From: Pristionchus mayeri
Lineage: Eukaryota > Nematoda > Chromadorea > Rhabditida > Neodiplogasteridae
Length of the DNA: 64,000 nucleotides
Direction of reading: 5' to 3'
NCBI GenBank assembly: GCA_036245805.1
Contig: BTRK01000004.1
Location: 34,705,541-34,769,540 of the forward strand
Numbering within the stretch: the first letter of the stretch is position 1; the number at the start of each line of letters is the position of its first letter. The notes under the pieces are model-generated. The model was not told where the DNA came from, searched no databases, and saw nothing but the letters and a program-made list of their open reading frames with translations. Made by a program: the position numbers and the translations under genes. This document shows positions 12,646 through 24,525 of the stretch, piece by piece.

Positions 12646-12779
12646 TATTTAAAGGCTTTTTATTCGTTCTTTCTCTCACTATGAGACTATTAAGCACATC
12701 GAGACTATTAAGCACTATTTTCTAATTCACCCTAATCTTCTGCGTACTCTTGGAATTAAAATTAGAAATCTTTAGCATC

Positions 12780-13035
12780 TATCCCTACCGCCACCCCCCT
12801 CCCCTCCCACCTTTCCTCTCCTTTTTCTCTTCTCAATCCTTCCCCAACCATTCTCACCCCCCTTCGATCTCCTCCGATCTCCTGTCACACAAGTCTCCAA
12901 TACGATATACATTGGACAAGCGGCCACTCCTACCGCTCACGAGGCTCCCTCCCCTCGCCACTCTCTCTTTCTTGTGCGACACGATTCGGAAGATCTACTC
13001 CCCCCCCCCCTCCCTCCCTCTTCCCTAACCCTAAT
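12780..13035 (+). repeat. C/T-rich low-complexity tract
   Basis: Runs of CCCCTCCC and CTCTCC over about 250 bases, including a 10-base C-run near 13001. Open frames here are Pro/Ser/Leu translations of the tract and not supported as genes. Confidence 0.7.
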
Positions 13036-13585
13036 TATATTCTCGAACACTCTATACTTGATGAAGCGCCCTTGTGGTGTACGATAAATAAATAAAAATA
13101 AATAACTATGATTCTCTAGTAGAAAGTTCTGCTGAAAAGTTGCAAAGAGCCCCATTCAGCATCCTTAGTTTACTTGAGTGTTTCAATTCTTCCTCTTCTT
13201 TCTTTGAGCCGCTTCCAGTTCTCCTTTTTTTCAGCCTCGTTTTCAATCCATTTCCTTCATACTTCGCTGTTTCTCACAAAAGTATTCACAGTCTAAATTC
13301 CAGATCCCTACTCGATCTCGACTCTCCCTGCTATGACGAGACTTCACACACTATCCACATAAGAGATAGTGCATAGAATGACGAGACTGTGGTATCCTTT
13401 CGCTACACTGAATTGGTCTCAAATAATTTATCTCTTTATTAATTGTGATCTTTGATCTATATACTAATTATACAGATGCAAACGATGAACTTGGTCACTT
13501 TCCGGAAATACAAGGAACATTGATCACAGGACTCGACATCCCGATCGACAGAATTGCTCGAAGAATATGAAGATTCTGCAAAAAG

Positions 13586-13948
13586 TTGAAGTGGGTGTCT
13601 CTCCTTCGCCTTCGTGTATTCATTCTCTTGCAGGGATGTATACGGAGTGACATAGGATCGAATATGACTGGACTGAAATTCAACGCAAATTCCTCACAAA
13701 GAGATGCAAGAACGATGCAAATCTCGAAAATCCAATTATTCCCTATGTTGTATAGAAATGTTATCCATAGCATCATTGCTTCCGCAGATAAATATTCGAT
13801 GACTTATCCAAATGTATACATAGGGACCACAAGGGGTATAGCCGAAATGAACCTATGTCACCCTAACTATGATCAAAATGCCCGCAGGTATCCAAATAAG
13901 ATCATGCTTTTGGCTGTTTGTCGATATCTCAACTCTGAACCGCGCTAG
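13586..13948 (+). pseudogene. MTGL/ADKYS block, unrecognised, copy at 13.6 kb
   Basis: An open frame with the landmarks MTGLKFNANSSQRDA, RTMQIS and IIASADKYS. A near-identical block lies at 19909-20140 (MTGLAFNANSSQRDA). Both follow a CATTCTCTTGCAG acceptor-like sequence, so they may be internal exons of a lost multi-exon gene on the plus strand. I cannot assemble a full gene and assign no function. Confidence 0.4.
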
Positions 13949-13949
13949 A

Positions 13950-14230
13950 GGTCATAAAGTATGTGAAAAGGTGTCAACGTAGAGCAGCAGAAAAGCGAGA
14001 CGAGGGAGAAAGGGGCGGAGCCAATTCCGCCGACTCTCCAGTCAAATCGCCAAAAAATTGGGCAAAGCTTCGCCCATTCCCGGATGCGCCTCACCCCCGA
14101 AAGATTAGGCGAAGGAGGGATGCAAGCGCGCTCTTTTGTATGCCAAGCCGCTCTCTACACGCGCCGGGGCAGAAACAGGCGAGAAGAGGGAGGGCGAGGA
14201 GGCGGAGTTTCGCGTTTGCCTCTCTCCTTT
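13950..14230 (+). repeat. GC-rich block distantly related to the MSP-flanking element
   Basis: GC-rich compared with its surroundings. The CTCTCTACACGCGCCGGGGC segment with the following AGGCGAGAAGAGGGAGGGCG resembles the tail of the element repeated next to MSP genes (for example near 41640 and 52730). The open frame is Arg-rich and unsupported. Confidence 0.35.
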
Positions 14231-15262
14231 AATGAGCTCCCCACAAACTGATCTTCTTTGAAGCACGGGTCAGCGCCTTAACTTTTGCATGTTCTGTTTT
14301 GATAGAAAGTTGCCTTAGGCCTTGAGTAACAAATGGCCAAAGGGGGAGCTAAGTGCTTCAACTTTGAGGGATGATTTCGCCTTTTCGCAACCTTTAAGTC
14401 GTATGCTGACCTACTCAAACACGAACATGGATGTTCCGCCTCAGTTCACTGATAGATAGAGGGGAGATCTAGATGAATCAGTTTAGAGCGAACGATTTGG
14501 TTGCGAATGAAGCGCGCGCTTCCTAAATCTTTCTTTAGAGAGGAATCGTGCCCGAGCAAAGTGGGCGGAGTTTGCGGTGTCTATCCATACTCTCTCGCCT
14601 TTTCCTTCTGCACTCTCTCCTCTCTCTCACATTCGCCCACGTTCTCGTTCCTCTCCTCTCTCTCCTCTCCCTCCCTCAGCACACCCTTGTAAAACGTCTC
14701 TATCGACTGAGTGTGGCCACTATTCGCGTTTATAAAATTCTTGCGATTTTCTCCAATGCTGTTGCTCTCATTTTCCTCAGCTCTTCAATCTTCCACTTTA
14801 CTTCCTCGAATTTCCGACATTTTCATTCAGATTTTGTTCTCACTCTATTTGCTTTGTCATTTCTCACTGACGGACCAAGATAATTGAATCGATTGTTCCA
14901 AATTCCAGATCCCTACTCGATCTCGACTGTCGTTGCTATGGCGAAACTTCAAATTTGTTTATTTTTCATGATGAATATTATGCAATCGAAGAAAACAGCA
15001 TAGCAACGTAGATCGTCCAAAAGAGGAGGACATCATGGTGAGCACGTCTTTCCATTTTTTTCGGGCACTAGGTCGGAGGAGAACTATAACGCCATGCCGC
15101 CTCTGATATATCAGGCGGCGTCATAGTTCTCATCCGGCCTAGTGCCATTTTTCTTTGTTAGAACGAGGAACAACGATTGTGTTAGACCAGTACATGTGCG
15201 AAATATAGAGAAACCTTTCAGAACCTTCCGATGATCAAGCTTTGACGTTTTGTAAGAAGGTA

Positions 15263-15484
15263 CTAGGACAGAACTATATGATTAGGTGAAGAACTTTTCG
15301 AGTGTGGTGAGTGTAGATCTGCCACAAAGTGCTCATCACTTCCTTTCCAGGCAAATATCAACTCTGGTGATTTACATTGCAACTTAGGAGATAAAGACCA
15401 CGGTTCTGACAAAGGATGCCAGTTGACTAATGTATACATAATCTCGTCGTTCATGGACTTTGTAGAACCGCCTACGATAAATAT
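15263..15484 (-). other. Open exon of the PELIFAW family, copy 2
   Basis: The minus-strand reading is open from IFIVGGSTKSMNDEIMYTLV through WHPLSEPWSLSPKLQCKSPE to LIFAWKGSDEHFVADLHS, then a stop. It lacks the frameshift of copy 1. Upstream in the same frame there is a TAG directly before the conserved part, which could be the end of an intron (ATTAG) or a lesion. Function unknown; no partner exon is established. Confidence 0.4.
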
Positions 15485-16207
15485 TGTCTAATGATGCGAC
15501 TGTACATTAGACATGCAAAATGTTGTCCTTTAATCATGCTGGTAGCAGGATAAGGGAGGAAAGAGCGATTCTATCAGTTAGATAAGTCAAGATTGAGAAT
15601 CCTCAGAAATTAGTCAGTAGTGGTCCGTAAAAAATATCAAATATCACTTAGCGGCAACCAGGGAATGAGCAAGGACTGAGATAGATCTGACATTTCACTG
15701 TCGTGTACTGTAATCTTATCCACACTCTCTCCGAAATCGCAATCCATTTCTCCATTAAAATATTCGTTTTCTCTTTGATTGCAGTGTTTTCGAATATCGA
15801 GATTACCCTTTCCCGCCCGTTCTCGAATAGTTCAGAATATCGAAAGCTTCCTATCACATCTCTCTCCCTCCTCGAATATTTTCGTCAGACCGTAACCTCT
15901 CCTAACCCTCCACTCTCTCCTCTCGCTAAGCTATTCGACTATGGCATAGCGTAGAGAAGCTCCCAATCGTATTTCTGATATCTTATTTGTCAATCATCTC
16001 AGTTCAAATTTAAACGATCTACTTCATTGGATACATTTACAATAGTGCAAAACGATTACAATAACACAATACCCGCATGAACACAAGGTAAATAAATTTA
16101 ACAAAAATATTCTTAGACGATTACGCACTTCTTTGTGCTTCCATTGTTCTTTTTTGATTTTCTCGATCCTCGTCTGCCTCTTCTGTGAACTCTTCCGTTC
16201 TTCAGCC

Positions 16208-16844
16208 TCAACGATGACGAGAGAAGAGAAGGAGGAGTGATCTTTGATCCTTGATGGGCGATGGAGATGAGGAAGAGCAGCTACTAGAGTCATCCGAATC
16301 TGAAATCTGAAGATGATTATTCCACCTGGAAGAGTAAGAAGGAAAGCTTACCCCGCCCCCCTCTCAACGCACAGAAGACTAAAAATGTCCAAAATGTACC
16401 GGTTCCGAACATTTTCGATGATAAAGTTTTGACGTGTTGACTAAAAAGTAAAGGGAAAGTACTATACTATAAAGTTATCAATTTCGAAGTCTGACCATTG
16501 GCGGTGAAATCGGCATCGAAGTCGCACGAGGGCGCAAATCCATCCTCTCCAGCCATGAAGTCACTCCTTGACTGTCCACCGGGTAGGAATTCATCCATTA
16601 GCTGCTGTTCGAAATCAGATGAGTAGAAGACGACGGGATCATTACCATTTGATGACGTCATCTTCTCTCCAGTAGAAGATGAGGAGGAGGAAGGAGAGGA
16701 GACAGAAGAGGAAGAATCCGAGGAAAGAAACTCGGATCGAGAAGGGTAATGGGGAAGGAACTGATCCATTAGGGATTGTTCGAAATCGGGGGAATAGAAG
16801 ATGAGAGAATCCTGGACAGAAACGGATCTGGAACAGGAATTCAT
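16208..16844 (-). pseudogene. DFEQ-repeat gene, copy 2, frameshifted in exon 2
   Basis: Exon 1 (16496-16844) is intact, starts MNSCSRSVSVQ and has both DFEQ motifs; its donor is GTCAGA instead of GTAAGT. Exon 2 starts at 16299, but relative to copy 1 it lacks 13 bases in the SPSPI region, so the frame ends at a TGA (16208-16210). The remaining sequence still encodes the basic tail (RLKNGRVHRR, KKCVIV) in another frame, to about 16116. Either a pseudogene or a product truncated to 147 residues without the basic tail. Confidence 0.65.
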
Positions 16845-16899
16845 AGTGATGGAGAAAGAAAGGGTACAACGAGTCAGTAAGAAGGAAGAGTGAACGAAT

Positions 16900-17205
16900 G
16901 AATGGGGAGGATGAAGAGGAGAGGGAGAGGGGCGGGTTCCGATGTCACTTTCGAAAATATTCGCTAGAATGGCGTGGGGGAGAGGAGGGCGTCTAGTTGG
17001 AACACTCCGATCGCACTTTCGAAAATATACGACGGGTAGGGGGAGGAGAGTGAGGGAGAGGGTGATGTCACAATTTCGAAAATACACACTGGGAGGGAGA
17101 AAGAGGAGAGTACTCTCGAGTTCGTAATGAATATTGTAGAGAAATATTTTAGTAGGGGAGAGAGAGGAAAGGAAGGGAGAGAAAGAATGGAATGATTCAT
17201 GTGTC
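16900..17205 (-). promoter_or_regulatory. DFEQ copy 2 promoter boxes
   Basis: Three TTTCGAAAATA boxes (near 16949, 17019 and 17074), each within a conserved phrase such as CACTTTCGAAAATATTCGCT, plus a TGATTCAT variant at 17193-17200 where other copies have TGACTCAT. Confidence 0.5.
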
Positions 17206-17219
17206 GGGCGAGCAATGTT

Positions 17220-19230
17220 CAGTTTGTCGCCTCCCTCTCACGCTCTCTTTCTCTTCCATGCTCTCTACTTCACGGCATCTTGTATGTCTGATATCTCTCA
17301 TCTCTCGCTCACAGTGTCAACGCACTGCAATCTATTAGGTTTTTGCACAAGTCCTGTGGAATTTTGATATTTTGCCTTCCATCTTCCTGTTGGATTGATA
17401 GATGAACTTCGGGATATTGATTACTAATGAGGCCTTGCATACTCTTACATATGCGCACCCTATCATCATTGCCCAATCAGAGAAGCGAGAACAGGATACA
17501 GTTAAAATTACGAAAATTCATCCATCGAAAACGCAACATTTTTCAATATTATGTTTCCTCTGAAGCATGAATGCTCAATTCATGGTGGTTATATGAAGCT
17601 CCCACCTTTACCCTATACATACTTTTTCTTATGCATTCTGGAAGTTTATCATTTCGAGGAATGACTTGATCTGCAAAATGACTGCATGTTGCATTTCTGT
17701 GTTCATTTTGCATATTTCAGAAAAATGAGGAATTCAGATTTTCTGAAAGGGGAAACAAGCAGGCGCCACTATTTCTTATGAGGATATAGCTTCTTCGTGG
17801 ATGCATTCAGCGCGCACATGACGGAGCCTGTGTGCTTGGTCTTCCATTTAGAAAAGCAGGTACAAGTCACATGCAGCCTGGGTCTGCTCATATTTTTGCT
17901 ATCATGTAATTTGGTTCAAACCCACTCACATGACATGCCTAACCTATTTTTTGAAGGAACATCAATGGTACTTCTCACCCAACATTATGAAGTTGTTTCA
18001 TGAATTTTCCCTTCAAATATCTAGATAAATAAATTTAAATCTAAATCTTGTGCTTTTTTGCAATTGGGTTAATCATAATTGCTTGCGTTGGTTGCACGAT
18101 CGGTTTGATTGAAATATACGTGAGCGAAGTTCAAGCATATCCCTAAACAACTCCACGTTGGTTGGCCATTGAGCACCTATTCTTCCCAAAATCAAATCTC
18201 ACTTGTGCATAAAAGAGCATCCAAATGCTTTTGAAGCATGTCCAATGTCAATTTCACTGTCGCACAACACGCTGACCAATGCATTTCCTCTTCCTCGTTT
18301 ACTCTCCATTGTCCTCGCACTTAGCTGTTGACATTCCAAAAGTATTCAGTCGATTATTCTGAATTCTAGATCCCTACTCGATCTCGACTCTCACTAATAA
18401 ATGTTCACGATGCGAAAACGCGAGTCTATTTATATCATTACGTGATTCCATCTGAAAAAAGCATCACCATACTTGTCACTGCTTTTCTTCGAAGATAGAT
18501 TGTCATTGAGATGGCAACGTACTGAAGGGCTTCCAGCTACGGTGTATTTTCCCCGGTTCAAAAGTGCATGCTGAATCGAGATCAAATCACGAAATGGTTT
18601 TCATGACTTTCGATTGATTGGAAATTCCAATAAAATAGGAAATTTTAGTACGAGCTGATTGAATAACGTTTACCAATCTCGTCTAGCAATTTCATCAGTA
18701 TTTTCCCTCTATTGCAAGAATGTGAGATAGTGCTTCTCCTTTTTGGAATCCTCATTACATATCTGAAACTCTCTAGAAAGTTCAACATATTTTCACCGAT
18801 CAAGTCTTTTATCGTTGCTTCCCCTCTCCTCCCTATCCTCTTTCTCTACCCTCCTATCCTGATCGTTTGAAACTTCTTGGCCTGCGCCCGCTTACTGAGA
18901 GGAGAGTCATAGGCGATATTTTTATGACTCATATGATTTTGACTGGATCCACTATTATTCCCCGCTCATAATCCTATGTATACAAACCTTAACGAGACCA
19001 GCGAGATACATTCACATCAAAATTCGGTATCCATATCGAACTGACCACCAGCACTTCTAGATTTCATTCCTTTCATGTTAGAACATCCAGATGGTATTCT
19101 CAACTCCCTGAAGAAATTCCAACCGCCCCCAACATACGAGTATTCAAGCGCCGATTACTGAACCACCCCTTAATCGCCATACTCTCTCACACTGAATAAT
19201 TACTGAGAGTCATTTCCCATTTCCTTGCTA
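17220..19230. other. No gene seen
   Basis: About 2 kb without a supportable gene. It contains CT-rich runs, the array phrase CTAGATCCCTACTCGATCTCGA near 18361, and a mariner-like phrase ATTAGGTTTTTGCACAAGTCC near 17335 with no clear partner end. Confidence 0.5.
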
Positions 19231-19908
19231 TTTGATCACTCATGCACCTTATTGTTACTCTTTCGTCGCGCCTCGGGCGAAGGTAAATTATTATTACTAT
19301 TATAGAGAGTCACCCCTTTTCTCTCCCAGCAAAGGGGGGCATCTATCGACCAGACCAATTCGTGCGTTTATCTATTTATTTCCCTTCTCGTACCTCCTAG
19401 ATTCCCATACTCTCTTGTCCTTACACTCTCTCTCTCTCACCCGGGAATCCATTTCCCGTCGCTCTTTGCTTCACAACCCACTGGCAAAATCTTTGCCTTT
19501 AGTGTCGTTCATTCTTTTTTCCTCGCATTTGCTAGTTCCCACTGATGGGCCAAAAGCATTCAATCGATTACTCTTGTAGATCCCTACTCGATTTCGACTC
19601 TCCTTACTATGGCGAACTTCTCACACTACCCTAACATGAAATGAAGAAGCAGTGGTATCGATGCTGTTCTCTGAATTAGTTTAAAACAATGTGGCACTCT
19701 ATTTTCAGTTGCAAATGGTGTCGCTTTCTATTTTTATCTTTGATCTTTATGATAATTATGCAAATTAGGGAAAGGGAAGCACGATGCCCTTGGCCACATT
19801 CCGGACTTCCTTACGACATCGATCATTGATACCGCTCTCCTAGTATACGAAATTTAGATTTCCAGAATTACTTGAGGAGTATGAAGAATTCATCTTCAAA
19901 AAGTTTTA

Positions 19909-20140
19909 GTGAGACTCCCTCATTCGCCTTCGAATATTCATTCTCTTGCAGGGTTACGAAGTGACATTGGATCAAATATGACTGGACTGGCATTCAACGC
20001 CAATTCCTCACAAAGAGATGCAAGAACGATGCAAATCTCGAAAAACCAATTCTTCCCTATGTTGTATAGCAATGTTACCCATAGCATCATTGCTTCCGCA
20101 GATAAATATTCAATGACTTATCCATACGTGTACCATCATG
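19909..20140 (+). pseudogene. MTGL/ADKYS block, copy at 19.9 kb
   Basis: Nearly identical to the block at 13586, with the landmarks MTGLAFNANSSQRDA, RTMQIS and IIASADKYSMTYP. It runs out of frame into CT-rich DNA. The high identity with 13.6 kb shows that this part of the array was duplicated recently. Confidence 0.4.
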
Positions 20141-20826
20141 CAAAATCACATCTCATACGTGTAAGAAAACGAGATAGCATGAGGAACGAAGAGGGTCAGA
20201 CATTTTCTTTGCCTGCATAGAGCTATCGACTCGACCATTCCTTGTCTTTCCCTACTTCTCTCTCGCTCTCTTCCATTCCCATACTCTCTCGTCTTTGCCG
20301 TCTGCACTCTTTCCTCTCTCACACCTTCGTGCACGCTCTCGTTCCTCTCCTCGGCTACTATTCGCGTCCGTTTCTCCAGTTTCTTTCTATTTTGCCTAAC
20401 CATTCAGTGTTTTCGAATACCTTCTCTCCATTTTTTTTCATAATACTTGTCAAAGTCATAGTTTCCTTCTCCCTCTTTCTCATTCGCTCTTTCTCCGTTT
20501 CTCTAGTGGTTACTTGAGCGAATACTTTTTTCCTCGCCCTTCTTTGTTTCATAGCGCACTTGCAGTTTATTCAGCAATGCTCTCACTCTATTTTCGTCCT
20601 ACCTCGCTGTTTCTCATGCGTGGCCAAAATTATCCAATCAATTGCTGTCATTTCCAGATCCCTACTTGATCTCGACTGTCGCTACTATAATGAGACTTCC
20701 ATCAATATGAAATTTTCGAAATTGAACCAGAACAGAAAGGTGATTCTGAATAATATTTTTCACTTACTCTTCACACGAAACATCATAAGATGTGCAATTT
20801 TTTTGGGTTTCAGAACCTTCCGATGA

Positions 20827-21150
20827 TCAAGCTATGTCGTGTACAAGAAAGATACTGGAAAATCTGGTTTGAAGACGACTTCCAGGACGAATCGCTTTCA
20901 GATGAACTACCATCATGACTATCTCATTAGTAGTACCATCTGTCTCATAGCTAAGAAGGTGAGTGCAATCTAGCACAAAGTGCTCATCACTAGTCTTCCA
21001 GGCAAATATCAACTCTGGAACTTTGCATGCCGCCTTCTCGACGAAACCCTCGTAATGACAGAGAATGCTACGTTGACTAAAGTATACTTTAATACTTCAT
21101 TCCTGGACTTTGTAAAACCATCTTCGATAAATATTGTCTATTGGTGTAAA
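20827..21150 (-). pseudogene. PELIFAW-family copy 3, frameshifted
   Basis: Minus strand: NIFIEDGFTKSRNEVLKYTL is in one frame and KVPELIFAWKTSDEHFVLD in another, so a frameshift separates the halves. The downstream frame stays open to VHDIA and a stop. Confidence 0.45.
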
Positions 21151-21430
21151 TGGGCGGGTTCCGATGCCACTTTCGAAAATATTCGCTAGAATGGCGTGGG
21201 GGAGAGGAGGGCGTCTAGTTGGAACATTCCGATCGCACTTTCGAAAATATACGACGGGTAGGGGGAGGAGAGTGAGGGAGAGGGTGATGTCACAATTTCG
21301 AAAATACACGCTGTATGGGGAGGAGTTAGGGCGAGTACTCTCGATGTCGCAATGAAGAACGGAGAGGTTGAGAAGATTCTAGAAGGGGGGGAAAGAGAGG
21401 GTAGAAAGGGAGAGAAAGTATGACTCATGC
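21140..21430 (-). promoter_or_regulatory. Orphan DFEQ promoter with no DFEQ coding exon
   Basis: Carries all three TTTCGAAAATA boxes (near 21169, 21239 and 21296) and TGACTCAT at 21421-21428, highly similar to the 16.9-kb and 25.4-kb promoters. Immediately downstream on the minus strand is the PELIFAW relic at 20827-21150, so the DFEQ exons were deleted. It joins at the phrase GGGCGGGTTCCGATG, where the other copies run into the 5' leader. Confidence 0.6.
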
Positions 21431-21999
21431 ATGTCGGGCAGTTTTCCTCATCCCCTCTCACGCTCTCTTGCTCTTCTACGCTCTCTACTCCACTGTACTT
21501 CGTCTGCATTCTCTCTGTCTTAGCGACAACGCGCGACGATCGATTGGGAGGCGACTTTTCGCGACTTTTCGCGACAATAATGGTCGAGCAATAATTGTTT
21601 GATCTTTTCGTAATCTCTTCGATTTGTTATCCTTTCGAATTCCCTGCCACATGAGGGTTTTCTATCATGCACTCACTCCATCCTCACAAATTACTCATAC
21701 CTTTCTTGCTCCTTTATGTAAGCGTTAATAAAAAAAGTCAATATTTTTTAAACTGAAAAATATTGACGATCTCGACATTCAATATTATGGATGGTTAGAT
21801 GAATCACGAACATGGCAACTATTCTCGTCTGTTTCTCCAGTTTCTTTCGCATAAACGACTCTCTTCCTCCCGCCCTTTCTCTGATTCACACCGCACTCGC
21901 CTACATATGCGTTTCTTTAGCCTTCTTATAGTCCAATTTCTCTCATTATTCGCTGTGGTTATTGACGGGAACCAACTTCAATCGATTACTCTAAATTCC

Positions 22000-22420
22000 A
22001 GATCCCTACTTGATCTCGATTCTAACTGCTATGAAGCGACTTCAAGCACCATGCATTTATTTTTAAATAAGAAAACACTTAACGGTGAGTTCAGCTATAT
22101 TTTTCTCGCATAGTTCACAAGTATATATGTGAAACCAAGTTCTCAGAACTTTCCGATGATCAAGCTTTGACGTACACAAGATAATGAAGCAAGCTCCTTA
22201 CGTAAAAGTGATGAAGATCAGAAAATTCAAAGAAAATCCGGCCAGCACAAAGATGATAATTAGAATGGTGAGTGTCACTCGGATGCAAAGAGCTCATCAC
22301 TTATCTTTCAGGCAAATTCAATCTCTGGTACTTTTCTTTTGAAAAAAGCACGAATTTGCATTCATCCCAAATAAGCGAAACAAGTGCATCATCAAACATT
22401 GCAAAACCGCGTTCGATAAA
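22000..22420. repeat. Diverged array unit at 22.0 kb
   Basis: Keeps AGATCCCTACTTGATCTCGA, the CTTTCCGATGATCAAGCTTT phrase (22150) and a decayed minus-strand VPEIEFA segment (about 22340) followed by a stop. No gene can be drawn. Confidence 0.5.
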
Positions 22421-23515
22421 AATTGTTCATTGATTCGGCTGTCCAAAACACAGTATGGTTCAACGGTTGAAAAGAGGATGAGAGGAATTCAGCCACACTA
22501 TGGAATCAAAAAGAAAGAGAATTATTCTTTCTTTGCCGTCACTTCAGTCTGACAACTTGCTAAAGATCAATATAATCAAATACCATGGAGGATCTGTACG
22601 GAAGAATATACGAGGAGGCAGCCGAGGGGATAGATCTGGAATATATATATAATATAATCCAACATTTTCTCTCTGCAGAGACGCAAGATATCGACTCGAA
22701 CATTCTCTGCCTTTCTCCACCTTTCCCTCACTCACTCTCTTCAATTTCCATACTCTCTCACCTTTGCCGTTTCCGCGCTCTCCTCTCACACTCTCTCACA
22801 TTCCCACTCTCTCTTATCTATCGCCTGCATACTCTCCTCTCTCGCATACCCTTGTAAAACGGCTCTATCGAATGCGATTGGCTGTGACTCTCGTCCGTTT
22901 CTTCAGTTTCTTTCTATTTTCCTTTTCCTTTAGAGTGATTGGCATACTCTTTTCAGTAACTCCGCCTGCCAATATTCATGTCTTCACCTGTTCACCCTTT
23001 TTCATTAGACTGGCGATCGAAGTCATAGTTTATTCGCTCTTTCTCTGCTCATCAAGTGGAAATTATCACGGGAAAATCACAACGAGATAACTTCAGCCTC
23101 TGTAGTTTGATAAAGCGAATACTTTCTTCTTTGCTCATCTTCACTTCACAGCGCACTTGCCTTTTATTCAGCAATGTTCTCACTCTATTTCCTTATATTT
23201 TGCTGTTACTCACAGAGACACCACAATATTCAGTAAATTCCTCTCAATTCTAGATCCCTACACGATCTCGACTCTCGCAAAATAAACGTCTATCGATATG
23301 AATATTTTGAAATATAACAACTGAGGTGAGTCCGAATCAACATTTCCCTCGCTAGCGACACGGTATATCAAAATGTGTGCAAAGTATATTGATTGCAGAA
23401 CCTTCCAATGATCAAGCTTTGACGAGTTCAAGAAAGTATTGAGAAAGTCTGGTTCACAAAATTACATCCAGGACAGATCAGCTCACGACGGACTATCGTT
23501 TCGACTATATAGTCA

Positions 23516-23802
23516 TCAAAACAACTTGTCTGATAGATGAGAAGCTGAGAATCCATCCGCCACAAAGCGTTCATTACTTCCTTTCCAGGCAAATATCAAC
23601 TCTGGTACTTTACATTTCCACTTGTCGCTGTAAACCTCGGTACTCTCAACGATTGTTCCGGTGACTTGAAGGGAACGTACAACAGATCGCATTGAAAAAC
23701 ATTCTTCGATAAATATATTCCACTGCTGCGGCTGTCCACAAGACTTACACAATCTTTTCCATCAATAATTATGGTAGCATGGCAAGTGGAGAAAAGAGCC
23801 AT
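23516..23802 (-). other. Open exon of the PELIFAW family, copy 4
   Basis: The minus-strand frame CKSCGQPQQWNIFIEECFSM continues to KWKCKVPELIFAWKGSNERF and VADGFS, then a stop. A second overlapping frame reads ATIIIDGKDCVSLVDSRSSG. The latter looks superficially like an aspartic-protease DSG site, but the residue is R and other copies carry stops there. Function unknown. Confidence 0.35.
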
Positions 23803-23924
23803 TCAGTAGATTCAAAGAGCCATATGCTGCCAATCCAGCCGGGGGTGACCTGTCAAAAGATCAAATATCACGGGGAAACACACAAAAATGAACAGTGACT
23901 AAAATTTAAATGGAATTTACCGTC

Positions 23925-24110
23925 TTGTGCCACAATCATTCTCACTCCTGGTGGAATAGTAAGACCCCAGCATTGCCATGACTCGTAAACCACCAGCAAT
24001 AACCTCGTTCTCTGGTTCCACTTCGAGTGTAATCTTATTTTTGAAGAACGTTATTATACAGTCTTCCCATTCCTCTCATAGTCTTGCTGCTGAAATTTAT
24101 TCGTACCGCA
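23925..24110 (-). other. Possible upstream exon of PELIFAW copy 4
   Basis: The minus-strand open stretch includes NKITLEVEPENEVIAGGLRV and ends near a GTAAAT donor-like site at about 23921. Copy 1 has the matching but frameshifted sequence near 9185-9265. The ITLEVEP string resembles part of ubiquitin, but nothing else around it does. Confidence 0.25.
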
Positions 24111-24525
24111 TTGGTGCATTCCACTTATCCACTCATATTTTCAATCATTGCAGTATTTTAGAATATCTAAAAGTCAACCTTTCCCGCTCAGTTCGTAAAG
24201 TAACGACGATCGGATGCTTCCTATAACGTCCCTTTTCATATTCAAATATATTCGACTAACATCATAGTTAGGAGAGAGGATGGAACCTCTCCTAACCCTC
24301 CATCCTCCTCTCGCGAACCGTGTTGTCAGCTACATAACGTAGAGAAGCAGATTTATCAAAATCCCGTTTCTATTATAATTTTTTTTTCCAATACGATCAC
24401 TTCAAATAAGATACGTCTACTTCATTCAGCATTAGTATTTGACAATGAACATACAACGAAGAAGAACATTTACAATAACACAATACCCGCATGAACACAA
24501 TAACTAGGCTATAACGAATTGATTC

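Noticed and set aside
16467..17087. 206-codon minus frame starting MYFRNCDITLS
   Set aside because: The N-terminal part is the promoter boxes read as codons; the real start is the ATG at 16844 shared by all DFEQ copies.
17335..18080. Possible mariner with ATTAGGTTTTTGCACAAG end
   Set aside because: No inverted partner with TA flank could be found.
23596..23802. Possible retroviral-type aspartic protease (TIIIDGKDCVSLVDSRSS)
   Set aside because: The active-site Gly is Arg, no other retroelement genes are nearby, and paralogous copies carry stops in this frame.
23925..24110. Ubiquitin-like match ITLEVEP
   Set aside because: Only seven residues match, and the flanking residues do not follow ubiquitin; chance similarity.
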